Position numbers and translations under genes: made by a program
Notes under the pieces: model-generated
What the model saw: the letters and a program-made list of their open reading frames with translations, nothing else
What the model was told of the DNA's origin: nothing
Database searches by the model: none
Source: Proteromonas lacertae
Taxonomy: Eukaryota > Sar > Bigyra > Opalinata > Proteromonadidae
Direction of reading: 5' to 3'
NCBI GenBank assembly: GCA_002245135.1
Contig: NGBS01000594.1
Location: 62,001 to 126,000 of the forward strand
Length of the DNA stretch: 64,000 nt
In this document: in pieces, positions 12,633 through 24,118 of the stretch
Numbering within the stretch: position 1 is the first letter of the stretch
How the letters are laid out: each line of letters opens with the position of its first letter

Positions 12633-13714
12633 ATGGATGGTATTGAGGAACAATATCTAACTTCAAAAACAACCTCTGTTGTAGTAGAAGATATTCTTTA
12701 TTCTATTGACACAATAATTAGAAGTATTCTATTTATATCATCTAAATCGTTATAGATAATCAAACTATCAAGAAATGTCATATAATAGGATATTTAGACA
12801 CTTTTAATATACTATTAGATATTATAGATCAGAATAAAGTGATTGATGTACTTTCTACTATTCTTCGCAATGGTATAATAATAGATTTTCATTTTCTTAG
12901 ATGCTGCTAGAAAATTACTAATTGAGTTGGATGGTTTACATGTTTGTTGTGATATACTTTGTATTAATGCACTTTATTCACCTGTTTTGTCAAGATTTAT
13001 AGAAATGTTGATAGAATTAGAGAAGAAAAGTATAATTATATGTGTTTTTAATTTCTTTAAAATAGAATATATAAGCACATACTTTTTAGATTTAGATATA
13101 TTAGATAACTTATGTCAAATTTGTAGTGACATTCTTTTTCAAGCAAATGAGGCTAAGCCAATTATTGATAGTATTATCATACTAATTAATAATATTTGTC
13201 GAAACACATCAATTATATCAAATTACATTTCATTTTTTTTCATCACAGTATTAAGTCATATATTTGAGCAACACTATTATAACCACAATATAATATTAAG
13301 AATCATATATGCAATAACAAGATCACTTGATTCGTTTATTATTGATAGTTTAATGCAGACTTGTATAATAGAGAATGTTATATCATTTTATGAAGATAAA
13401 GAAACTATAGATTTATCAATATTAAAGTATATTTTATTGGTTTTATTTAATATATCTTTACATAATGGTATATATATATATATATATCATATATTTATCA
13501 CCTATCTATAGATGAATTAATTATATTTTTACTTCAATCCACTTCATTGAAAGCATTTATACAGAATATACATCCTTTGATATGTAACAAACATGTTTAT
13601 TATGATTTATTGAATGTAATTTTAGAAACTGCTGATCAAGAAATAATTAACGAGATTATACCTGAGAATCATATATGTATGATGTTTTTTGTAAAATCTT
13701 TATCCTTAGAGTAA
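12633..13714 (+). CDS. Armadillo-like helical-repeat protein, divergent
   Basis: Four exons (12633-12723, 12756-12872, 12901-13467, 13512-13714) encode 325 aa; introns are 32, 28 and 44 nt. The protein is almost all amphipathic helices rich in Ile and Leu, with scattered Cys. Stretches such as NQTIKKCHIIGYLDTFN and KPIIDSIIILINNICRN are spaced like ARM/HEAT repeats, and the overall look resembles a degraded importin-alpha. I see no importin-beta-binding N terminus and no canonical ARM Trp/Asn ladder, so cargo binding cannot be claimed. The exons join in frame, which supports a real gene. Confidence 0.65.
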
Positions 13715-13884
13715 ATTAGTAGTATTAGTATTGCTATTAGGGCAATGTCAATAAGATTTTAGTTGAAATTGTAAATTATTTACATTAGATAGTATTTATT
13801 ATGATTTTTATTATTTATTTATTGTGTTGTTATTTAGAAAACAAAAATAAAACACTATAAATTATTTACACAAAATTATTCTAA

Positions 13885-14670
13885 TTACTTACCACGAAGG
13901 TTGTTGTTTGGATTATTATCTACTCCAACTTGATCTGCTACTGTTTGCGCAATAGTTATTTTATTTCTTCTCTTTATATCTGAAAATAACTCATTACCTT
14001 TCATTTCATTAGAATTACCTTCATTTGTACATGCTAATAATAATAATATTTAAACATAACATACGAACAGATATAAATGGTTCTAATGTCATATCACTGT
14101 TCATTGAAGATGATATTTTGTATTCTTTGTTTGTATAAGTATATTTGCCTTGAATATGAACATATTGTGCTAATTTCACTGCATATGATTTACAGTAATT
14201 GTAAAGGTTAATCACTATTCTTTCAGAAGGTTTTATATCTGGACAACTTTTGGTGAAATCATCTCTTAAAGTGGATGAATATGATTTATATGGTGTATAG
14301 AATACACTTACTAACGAGGCATCATATTCCTTTTGATCAATATCATCCATATTCTGATATACTATCTGATAGAGTAATGTAACATTCAACATTGGCTCTC
14401 CAGCACAACCATTTGCTTCTGGATAGTATAATTTGGTAATTATGAGGTTGTTTCTGTTATAATACGTCGAAGATAGAGTTGTGTCTATATATAATTATTT
14501 TAGAATATACTACTGCAATTAGTTAGACTTGCACAAATATCAGGAAGAACAACCTTCTTTAGAGCAGATTCTATTGAGATCTTCACTTTTGGAGGAGGGC
14601 GAGTAGTCAATGAATCTGTAACCTGACATAAAATCAACTGAGAGAGAAAAAACACAAAAATGACTTTCAT
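13885..14670 (-). CDS. Secreted protein of unknown function
   Basis: Three exons (14511-14670, 14065-14484, 13885-14033) give 242 aa. The N terminus (MKVIFVFFLSQLILCQ) is a clear signal peptide. The mature part has several Cys (DICASLTNC, NGCAGEP, KSCPD, NYC), presumably disulfide-bonded, and Tyr/Ser-rich beta-type sequence. The last exon is Asn-rich and hydrophilic with no membrane anchor, so it is likely exported. I do not recognise the family. Two donors 3 nt apart are possible for intron 1; I chose the GTATAT one because it matches the window's consensus. Confidence 0.75.
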
Positions 14671-14778
14671 AAAAAGGAAAAAAAAGAAAAGAAAAATCCC
14701 TTCAAACTACATAGGCTTGATTGTTTTATATCCTCTCATACTGAAAAAAATAAAAATTGTGAATAAAGTGAAAAGAAT

Positions 14779-15295
14779 TTAATATAAAAATGGATACGTT
14801 TGTCTAATCTCTAACCTCGCAGCAGGAGCAGGATCTATACCATAAGCACTATTAACAATTGTTCCATATACATCTAAAGTCAATGTAGGAGAGCCTAAAG
14901 CAGTCAAAAAGTCAGCAATTTTATTAGAATTTACAGCAACATAATACCACGCCTTTTTGCCTCTATCTTCACCTTTAATTAAGAATACAGTCTTCTTAAT
15001 GTTATCTTCTTTATAAACAACACTCATAATATCAAGATTTTCATGAATATCAATTCTTTTATTATTTTTAACAGTTTGCAATAAGTAATTTGTAGCTTCT
15101 TGACCACAATTATTACCTATTAAATTCAATTCATGTAAAAATGGTAAATTATATAAATTATCACATAATGAAATAACTCCTTCTTGTAAAAGATTATTTC
15201 CACTTAAATCCAACTTTTCTAACTTGGTAATTGAAGAGAAACATTTACAAAGTTTTAATATACCATTATTATCAATTGAATTCTCTATTTATTTA

Positions 15296-15334
<39 letters not shown>

Positions 15335-18280
15335 TATACTTGAAAGATTCAACACTTTCAATTGTGTTAGGTTTGTCAAACCTTCACATAAACTTTCTAT
15401 TGCATCTGTCATTATATAACAATCTATATTATAAAACAATAAAATAACATTTTTAATAATATTATATATATATATACTTTCTAATGATAATTCCTCCAAT
15501 TTTGATAAATAAATAAATGAAGAAGAGAAATCCTTCATACAACTATCATTAAATTTACTATCTAAATAATAATAATGAATATATATATATACAATCTAAG
15601 TTAATGATTTTCAAATTTGTATTATTCTTTATATATGCTGAAAGTGTAGTAATTTCACCTGATGTTAATACTTCTCCTTTCAATATCAATTTCTCCAAAG
15701 TGTCTTTATTAGAAAATGTATTTATAATCAAATTATTTCCTTCTAAGGTAAATCCATTAAACGAAAAATCAATTTTCTTAATTGATGGATGATCTTTAAA
15801 TAATTGTTCAATAAATATTGCACCATTCATATCCAATAATATATCATTTAATACGATTTCTTCCAAGTTTTTACATGACTTTTTCATTCCATTTATGAGG
15901 AGAAATAAACCTTCTGAAGCAATGGATGTTTCTATATAATATAATTTACAATATAATAATATGAATACTTGAAATATTTAAATATTTAAGTGATTTTGAT
16001 TCTCTTAAAAAGAATGACAAATTTGCAGCTCCTTTTTTACCCAATAAATTTTCTATATAAATATATTAATAAAAGCAATAATATATATACTAGAAATATC
16101 TAAATATTCCAAATTCACCAACTCTTTAAGATAATATAAAGCACTATAAAAAGTAATTCCATTCTTAGAATCCTCTCTCTCAGGGTTGATATTATTTCCA
16201 TTTAATGATAAATATTTAATATTCACATGTTGTCTAACAAAATAAGAAAAATGATAAAGTCCAATAACAGTCATATTAACTCGATTAAGTGAAATTTTTT
16301 CAAGATTTTGTAAAATTTGATTATTTTCATCATCCATTAATACTTTGAATAAATTATAAACTCCTAAATCATCAAGTTTATTATTATCTACATGTATTTC
16401 TTTCAATTGTATTAATTTCTCTATGCATTTACCTAAATTCACTTCTTTATGATTCATTAGATTATCTGAAATGTATAATACTTCTAAATTATTGAATAAT
16501 TTGTAACAATTTAACATTTTAGTGAATAAAGTGCTCATACAATTCACTAATTAATATAAATAATAATAATTATAGAAATACATCTTAAATCTAACTTCTT
16601 TAATTTTCTCAATCTACTCAAAATTCTATTCAATATTTCACCTTCTTCTTCTTCTTCTCCTACTGTTGAATTTACTGGTTCTTTACTGTTCATTAATGAC
16701 TTAGATTCATTATCACTTTGATATTTCATAACTTCTCCTAAATTATTATATCTTAAATTGAGTATCTCTAAATTTGTTAAATTGGCTATTCCATTTAATA
16801 TTCCATTCGTTAATCCTTCTCTTTTAAGATCATTAGCTAATACAAAATAACAATAATATATATATATATACATCTTAAAGATAATTTTTTCAATTTGTTA
16901 CTACTATTACTACAACTATCTATTACTAATTTCAAACCTGTATCCCATTTCTTTATATGTAAATAATTGATATCATATTCTCTCGTGCATCTTAGATTCA
17001 ACTTTTCTAAATTTGTATTATTCTTTAATATTTCAGATAATGCTTTTAATGAAATATATGAAAAATGTGACACTATAATAAATAATATAATTCTTTATAT
17101 ATATATATATATATTATACTCTTCATATTTAATTCCTTTAATGATGTATAATATTTCAATCCTTTTACTATATTTCTTGTTGCTAAATCATCAAAATAAT
17201 TCTTTCCAATTCTTAATACTTCAACATCATGATAATATGTTAATAATATTGCAAAAACTGCTGCTTCATAATCACTTGAAAAGTGTAACTTATTCTGAAG
17301 ACATAATTTTTTAGTATTTTTATTATTTAACATTTGTGACACTGTAAAAGTATTTTCTATTTCTTTTTCTTTCATATTTTCATCTATTTCTCCTTTTTCA
17401 TTCTCTTTTTCTTTTATTATCTCATAAAAATATTCTTTTAATTGCTCAAAATCAGAATTTTCATCACTTCTGCTGCTATTATTGTTATACGGTTTTACAG
17501 ATAAAATATAATTCAAAAAACATTCACTTAAAAAATATTTCTTTTCTTTATCATCTTCTTTTATTTCTTTCATATTACCAATAAATTCAGATACACTCAT
17601 TTCAATTACCGGATCTTTATAATAAGCTAATTTATACCATTCATCATTGTTTAAAATCGTTTTTATAGTTAATCTAAATTCACATTTTATATGTTTCTTA
17701 AGTATTTCTAATCCATCTAATTCTTCTTCTTTTTTACAACTTTCTATTTCTTTGAATATTTTTTCTATTTCTTTCTTTAATTCGTTATTTTTTGGTAATA
17801 TTTCATTTACTACATCCTTCAATTTTACATAATCTTTCTTCTTTGTGAAAAACATATTATAATCTTTAACATCATCTTCATTGCCATTTAATTTCTTGGA
17901 ATTGTATAAATAATTCTCTCCAACCTCTGTCAAACGATATAAACCATTAATTGGAACAATGTTCTCTTTAGATATATTTGTATGGCAAATACCATATTCA
18001 TGAAGAAAAGATAAAGCATTAAATATAGGAAGTAGTAGACACAACACTTTTTCGGCAGTATTAAAAAAATTTGGCATTTCTTTCTCAAATTTATATCCAA
18101 CTAACACTAGACTTTTTTTGTTTTCATAAGCTCCTAGGAATGTAAACACATATGGTGATTTGACATTAATAAACGGCCCAATCTATTGATTATTAACTAA
18201 TATATACATACATTACAGTCATTACCGAATCTTAACAACTCTTTATTTATTAATTTATTCTTACATTCATATTCCATCAT
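14779..18280 (-). CDS. Pseudokinase-leucine-rich-repeat protein, copy 1
   Basis: Ten exons (18212-18280, 17120-18182, 16872-17072, 16582-16836, 16091-16546, 15969-16052, 15593-15931, 15478-15561, 15340-15423, 14779-15284) encode 1046 aa. Residues about 25-130 look like a protein-kinase lobe with a lost catalytic loop: the usual HRD is HTN in GICHTNISKEN, so it should not phosphorylate. A Glu/Lys-rich linker follows. The C-terminal two thirds is ribonuclease-inhibitor-type LRR (LxLSxNxI...G). Introns inside the LRR region are all phase 1 and cut just before the conserved Asn position. Three exons are exactly 84 nt, one 28-residue repeat each. Two homologous genes lie at 33357-36661 and 56335-59177. 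A binding or sensing scaffold is inferred; the ligand is unknown. Confidence 0.85.
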
Positions 18281-18325
18281 TTTTAAAATATAAGAGTTTG
18301 GCTTGTTTACACTTAATTAAAAATA

Positions 18326-18333
18326 TATTCGTT
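18326..18333 (+). promoter_or_regulatory. Candidate promoter element TATTCGTT
   Basis: The octamer ends 36 nt before the PAP2 start at 18370 and lies 46 nt upstream of the divergent pseudokinase-LRR start. The same octamer recurs near several other starts in the window. Function is inferred from position only. Confidence 0.35.
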
Positions 18334-18369
18334 TTTCTAATTTTTGAATCTTGAAAATCTCTTTATATC

Positions 18370-19287
18370 ATGTCTATTTTTAATAAGATAGATTATTGTG
18401 GAATTATTTCAATTGTTTTTCTTGCTGTTATTGATTCAGTTTCTTATTTCATTGAGCCTTTTCATCCAGAATTCTTTGAAGGTGATGCAACAATATCTAG
18501 ACCATACCATGAAAGTACTGTTGGTGATGTAGAACTGTTTTTATATGCTATAATTCTACCACTGGTGGTTGTAATTTGTTTATCCTTGATAATCCTCAAA
18601 ATAACAGACAGAATAAAGTTACCAGTATATTATGGTTTTATATTGATTGATTATAGAGTTTACAAAGGTCAATAATATCATTGTTACAAGCATACTATTT
18701 AACAGTTTGTATAACTGATTATTTAAAAGCCTATTGTGGTAGATTACGTCCAAATTTCTTTGACGCATGTCATTATCCATATGACAATGTAACTGGAATA
18801 TATGGAACAATGGGAATGAGAGGAGATTATTCGAAATGCAATTGTTCAGTATAAAATTATAAATTCAATATAAAATATCAATAGAAATCTGAATTAGCAG
18901 AATTAAGAAGAAGTTTTCCATCAGGACATTCATCTTATTCATGTGCAGGATTGAGTTTTACTTCATTATTCCTATTTATGATATTAAATCAAATATATGA
19001 AAATCGACAAACATTTTTAAAGATAATATTTTCTTCAATCCCATTATTAGGTGGTTTTTTAATTGCTGGATCTCGTCCTGTATTTTGTTTATTTATTTTA
19101 TTGTAATTAGAAAGATAATAAACATCATTTTAGTGATATATTAGCTGGAAGTGTATTAGGTGTATTTATTGGATTTGTTGTGTTTTATTCAACAATGAAA
19201 ATAGATAAAAAAGAAAATGAAAAGGAATATCAAATTTTGATTAACAATCAAGAAACAGTTGTTAATAATGCTCAAACAGCAATATAA
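18370..19287 (+). CDS. PAP2-family lipid phosphate phosphatase, copy 1
   Basis: Exons 18370-18667, 18691-18848, 18885-19079 and 19111-19287 give 275 aa. It is a multi-pass membrane enzyme of the type that dephosphorylates phosphatidate and related lipid phosphates. All three PAP2 signatures are present: KAYCGRLRP, FPSGHSS, and a split SRP/KDNKHHFSD whose intron falls between the Arg-Pro and the Lys. Hydrophobic helices occur at about residues 10-28 and 57-80 and in the C-terminal half. Introns 2 and 3 are ordinary. Intron 1 is odd: 23 nt, GTCAAT donor and ACAAG acceptor. Without splicing, the frame stops early, so either this intron is real or the gene is broken here. The motifs downstream are intact, favouring a working gene. 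Confidence 0.8.
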
Positions 19288-19609
19288 GAATAGTAATTGA
19301 ATTTAATACCATTTATAATCAATAATTGTTGATGATTGATGATGTTTTTATATGTATGGGATTTATTTTTTAAATTTATAGTTTTATTACTCAAATACAT
19401 TATTTTTACCTATTTTCACTATGTATATACTTACTAGAGAATGAAATAAACTCATTAAATAAATGTTCATTTTTATCAATTGAATAACATTAAACTGTAT
19501 TAATGTTGATATAAATATTTAGGTTCATAACATTTGCAACAAAAAATACATAGAAGCCAGTTAAAGTAAGTGAAAAATACAAATTAAGCTTGATTATCGT
19601 TTGAGGAAA
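19288..19609. other. Upstream region of GT31-like copy 1
   Basis: This 322-bp spacer holds no ORF. Its last 55 bp (about 19555-19609) are nearly identical to the 55 bp before the second GT31-like gene (37179-37233), so the promoter was copied with the gene. Confidence 0.5.
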
Positions 19610-20683
19610 ATGAATATTATTTTGGTTTCTATTCTCTTAATCGCATCTGTTATTGTGTTATTCTATGAAATATACTTGTTTACAAATGGAAGAATGTCAA
19701 AAATTGACAATGCACAAAGAGTGACAAATCTTGAATCTGATTTATTTGTTAGAATGGATCGACAAATAAATCAAAGATTGGAACAGTTGTACAAAGTATA
19801 CAATAATTGTTCAGATAAATATCCAATGAAATGTGGTTCAATTTATGAAGGAAGGCATATTGGCCATCCTTCATCCAAGTATAAATCATATTTGAGTAAA
19901 TTTCCCATCCAATTTTCAGTTGTATCACAATCAACAAAGAGATGTTTTAAATCTTCATTGATCATTTCTGTCATTTCTTCTCCAGATTCATTTATCAATA
20001 GATATTCATACAGAAAATCATATTCAGTATATAAAGATAAATATCCTTTATATTTCTTTACTGGTTTATCCAGAAATGAAACAATTAATGAATTAATGTT
20101 TGAAGAAAATAAGAGATATGATGATATGATAATATTTGATTATATCAGTAGTTATTATAACAATTCAATTCAATTTATTATGAGTATGAGATGGTTAAAT
20201 GACAATTGTAAAGATTATAGATATATATTAAGTCAACAAAGTGATACATTCGTAAATATTCCATATTATCAACAACACTATGAAAAATCTTCAATTAATC
20301 ATACAATTATAGCAGATATTAAAAAGAATATGATAGTAATAAGGGATAAAAAAAGTGTTTGGTATATTCCTGAATCTATATATAATGAAACACATGTTTG
20401 GCCTGATTTTCCATTAGTTACTCATGTATTTATACATCAAAATACAGTGAGAAAGATAGTAAATGCTTCAAATTATGTAAAGAAGATATTATTTATGGAT
20501 GATGTTTATTTAGGAATGTTATTGAAATATTCAAATGAAACAATAAAGAAGTTAGGAATTAATCTAATTCATTTCAATTATACAAAAATATCTAATATAA
20601 CTTTCATAAAAGAAGAAGTGTTTGCATATCATGGTATAAAACCAGGTGGAGTTCATTATTTATCTTCAAAAATTTATAGCTAA
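19610..20683 (+). CDS. GT31-like type II membrane glycosyltransferase, copy 1
   Basis: One exon encodes 357 aa from the first ATG at 19610. The short cytoplasmic start is followed at once by a membrane anchor (about residues 2-24), the type II topology of Golgi glycosyltransferases. The segment from RYDDMIIFDYISSYYN through MDDVYLGMLLKY follows the order of beta-1,3-galactosyltransferase family motifs (DDIIxxDFxDxYxN, then DDDxFVN, then EDVYxG). The metal-binding DDD is replaced by QQSD in YILSQQSDTFVN, which is unusual and may mean altered metal use or lost activity. Several N-glycosylation sequons are present. A closely related gene is at 37234 and a truncated copy at 62006. Confidence 0.75.
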   Translation: MNIILVSILLIASVIVLFYEIYLFTNGRMSKIDNAQRVTNLESDLFVRMDRQINQRLEQLYKVYNNCSDKYPMKCGSIYEGRHIGHPSSKYKSYLSKFPIQFSVVSQSTKRCFKSSLIISVISSPDSFINRYSYRKSYSVYKDKYPLYFFTGLSRNETINELMFEENKRYDDMIIFDYISSYYNNSIQFIMSMRWLNDNCKDYRYILSQQSDTFVNIPYYQQHYEKSSINHTIIADIKKNMIVIRDKKSVWYIPESIYNETHVWPDFPLVTHVFIHQNTVRKIVNASNYVKKILFMDDVYLGMLLKYSNETIKKLGINLIHFNYTKISNITFIKEEVFAYHGIKPGGVHYLSSKIYS

Positions 20684-21347
20684 AAGTAAATATTAAATAA
20701 TATTCTTTCAAGAAAAAGTTCATATGAAAGGATTTGAGGATTAAACAAGTGTCAAAAACTCTAATGAAATATATATTTACATATTTATCACCAATACGAT
20801 ATGAATTTATTCTTTTTATAAGATATTAAGTTTCTATCATTCAAAAAATCAATAAAACATTTTCATTTGTATTTCATACTGTATTTTGTATTTGAGATAT
20901 TCTTGTCAATAAAGACAATGTATGAAATTACATATTCATATTTTAATAATATCCATTTTGCAAATTTATTAGTGTTATTGTCATCAGTTTATGAAAATAA
21001 TGTAGTAGAAAATAATGAGTAAATGATGTGAAGTGTATGTAAGAAAAGTGTTGTATATAATGGTAATTACCTAGATATACCATGTTTAAAGGTAGTGATA
21101 TAATCTCACTTTAGTTCGTCATATTTAATGAAATAATTTTTTATCTTAATTCTGTTTCTTTCTTGACAATTTAATATAATAAAAAATATAGAAAAGTAAT
21201 TTACAAAATGACAAATTTCTTTTCTCATCTTTCTTTTATTCTATCTTTAATCTCATAACCACTTTTCACCTCAACAACATCTATTACATTACATGAATTT
21301 ATTATTTTCATTTTACCTATAATCCATTCTTTAAATTTATCATGATT
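20684..21347. other. Intergenic spacer
   Basis: This 664-bp AT-rich spacer lies between converging genes. The frame of the RHS-type gene stays open for about 33 codons beyond its stop at 21348, which may be residual coding sequence (about 21250-21347). Otherwise I see nothing. Confidence 0.4.
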
Positions 21348-23491
21348 TTATAACATCATATCTATCATTTCTTTACATTTGATAATTGGATTTATTTTAA
21401 AATACTTTTCTTTAACCATATCTTTTATTGTCTCAGATACAAATGTTAACTTTTCTGATTTAGTAACATCATCTTCAAAGGTTTCATAGATTAATATATC
21501 ATTATAATCACATTTTGCTATTGAAGATACATTAATTCCTTTAATTAATTCTTCTACAGTTTTAATTGATCCTATTTGAGCCATTATTTTTTCTTTATTA
21601 TGTTCTTTATTTCCTATTACACCACCATAATATTCATAATTTTTCCTATAATCTACTTTTTCTTCGTTATATATAATTATGTTGATTTTCTGTTGAATAT
21701 ATGCATTTATTTCATTCATATGAACTTCTAAGTATGAATCTATATCATCTACATCTTCATTTCCTTCTATTTCAGCAATTGCCATTTTCATTACATGTAA
21801 ATCTAAATCACTTTTATTCATGAAATAATTGGGGAAATCTTCATATAAATGATATCTTGGATGTTCCAAAATTATCACTTTTTCGATTTCTTCTTTAGTA
21901 AATGGAGGTATATACATCACAAGTGGAAATCTTTTACTTTGAAATGTTTTATACTTTTCATCAGATGGTGTAGCTAATAATATTATCATTTTTGCATCAG
22001 CATAATCATCTTCACCAATTATTTCTCCATCAGATATTACAATATATGGATTTAATGGAGTAGTATCTTTACGTTGTTCATATTCACGAATAGTTATTAT
22101 TTCAATACCTGGATTGTGTTGATGAATATATTCTTTTATAACATCAGCTAAGACTGTTTTGCCAATTCTTTTATGACCAAATATTAAGTAGTTCTTTTGG
22201 TATGGATATTTTACATCAATACTATTTCCAGGACAAATAATGTTCAACATCTTATAATAACAATTTCTCATTAAATAGATTACCCTACTATTCTTCGCAA
22301 ATACTTCTATATTCACTCCTTCTGGTAATTTGTATAAAGGAGGTGGAAGTGTATTTAATCTTTCTATTAATTCAGTCTTATTTCCATCTGTACTTAATCC
22401 TTCCTTTTTTAATAATTCTCTTAATTCATCTTCTTTAAATTTATCATAAGAATTACCTTTATTATTATTATTATTATCTCTATCTACGACTGCTGCTTTT
22501 TGTGCTTCTTCTACTGCTTTTTTATTAGCATTTAATCTTTCAATTAAATCAGCCTTCTTTCCACTTACTTTTAACCCTTGCATTTTTAATAATTTTCTTA
22601 ATTCAACCACTTTTATTTTATCATAAGAATCATCTTTACTATCTTTTTCTGTATCTTCTTCTTTTATTCCTAATTCCGTTGTATGGATATTACCAGTTGA
22701 TATGTTTTCATCTATTATTGCATAATGAAATTTTGTATATTCATTCTCACTATATTCCTATTATATTATATAAATAATAATATTGTTTATACTTTTATTG
22801 ATTCTTTCATACTTAATTTACCAACATCATCACTTACATTATGTTGTATTTTTATAAACACTCCATTCAGAATTAAATCAAAATAATTATTTTTATCCAA
22901 TATAAAATAAACAAAATGTTCTGAACCTTCTGGATGATATATTGATATATGTTTCTTTGAATTAAATTGGAAATTATCATCTTTCTTATCTATTATAATT
23001 TTCTTTGTTGCTAATTCATATGCTTTGAGATGTTTCGATGCAAATCTCTTCATTTCATTATCATTTTCCATTGAAATATATTTTTCTATTAGATCATTAT
23101 ATTCTGTATTATTTTTAGGAGGATAGAATTTGCACATAATATAATCTTCAACATATGTTGATATAAATTTCAAATGTGGTTTTGGTTCGTATATTTTACC
23201 TAAAAAAGGGTTATTCTTCGTTGTAAAATCATATTTTAATATGATATTTGATAAATCTTTTTCTTTCAAATAATCTTTAGTGTTATAATGATCTAAAAAT
23301 GTGTTATAATCTTCTTTTCCTGCAACACTATCTATTAGTTGTTCATAATAACTCCAATAATCTCTACCATTATAATTCATTCTATATAAATAATGGAAGT
23401 ATATTAATCTAGGAATATTTCCATATCTTTCACAAATATCTTTCAATTTTCTATACCATGGAAATGAAATAGAATTATCAGTACCTACCAA
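21348..23491 (-). pseudogene. Crinkler/RHS-type NTPase copy A, truncated at both ends, with two SAP motifs
   Basis: Two exons (22793-23491, 21348-22757; the 35-nt intron is in the same place as in copy B) keep about 700 residues. The first part aligns with copy B from the RYGNIPR segment onward. Copy B's N-terminal NTPase is absent and there is no in-frame ATG at the 5' edge, which abuts the cassette at about 23.5 kb. After the intron come two SAP-like DNA-binding motifs (about 22510-22620 and 22350-22450) that copy B lacks. A second P-loop domain follows with Walker A GHKRIGKT at 22155-22178. Reading stops at 21348, before the nuclease domain seen in copy B. It may be a relic or a shortened effector. 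The homology is clear; whether it is expressed is unknown. Confidence 0.7.
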
Positions 23492-23626
23492 AACTGAACC
23501 GAAAGTAGAAGGACCAGTTTCTGAAGATCAAATAATAATGAGGCATTTATTCTAAAAAGGATTTTGATCTTATTTGTGTTTATTTTCTTGGGTTTATTTC
23601 ATTTTCATTTTTCTTTCTATTTTCTT

Positions 23627-24022
23627 ATGAAACAGGATAATCTTGACTATATTGATTTTGGGTTGTTTGAAAATATAAATAAGAGGAAATGGTGGGATAT
23701 GGAGGAAATTTCTATATCTCATGAATATAGTAAGTTAGATGAATATTATGAGGATTATAAGTTATGTGTGGAGGAATATAAAGACTATTTACAATATGTT
23801 AAAAAGAAGAAAAACAAGAAGAAGGAAGAAAATATTCCTCAATCATTAGAGAGACTCCAAATGAGCATTGAGGATAGTCGATCCTCCTATCAAAGGAAAC
23901 ATGCGGAAATTGCAGAAAGGATTTGGAAGATAAGGAACATATCGATTATCTGCTTGATTTTAGATTACGACAAAGAAAAGGAAGAAGAAAGGAAAAATGT
24001 AAAGAAAAGGAAAACAATTTGA
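23627..24022 (+). CDS. Hypothetical charged coiled-coil protein (cassette gene 1)
   Basis: This ORF gives 131 aa from the ATG at 23627; the frame is open upstream to about 23564 and would add a Phe-rich hydrophobic stretch, but no ATG lies there. The protein is very rich in Lys and Glu, with an aromatic patch near the start (KRKWWDMEE) and heptad-like charged helices (YVKKKKNKKKEENIPQSLERLQ). The C terminus is strongly basic (KNVKKRKTI). I do not recognise it. It lies closest to the broken 5' end of RHS copy A on the opposite strand. Confidence 0.5.
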   Translation: MKQDNLDYIDFGLFENINKRKWWDMEEISISHEYSKLDEYYEDYKLCVEEYKDYLQYVKKKKNKKKEENIPQSLERLQMSIEDSRSSYQRKHAEIAERIWKIRNISIICLILDYDKEKEEERKNVKKRKTI

Positions 24023-24118
24023 TTGGTTAATTAGAATTTTACTAATTTCTTGATTTTATTTTAATTAAGTATTTTCTAAAACTTTTTGAAAACTTATCAT
24101 AAATTTAAAAATCAAAAA

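Noticed and set aside
15300-15330. Long AT dinucleotide runs (also at 44262-44291, 61406-61428)
   Set aside because: They are inside introns that begin GTATAT; the runs are intron sequence, not independent microsatellite elements of note.
21240-21347. The frame of RHS copy A remains open after its stop and shows an E-x-K-like stretch
   Set aside because: It lies beyond a stop with no splice or recoding signal, so I treat it as possible decayed sequence and do not join it to the gene.
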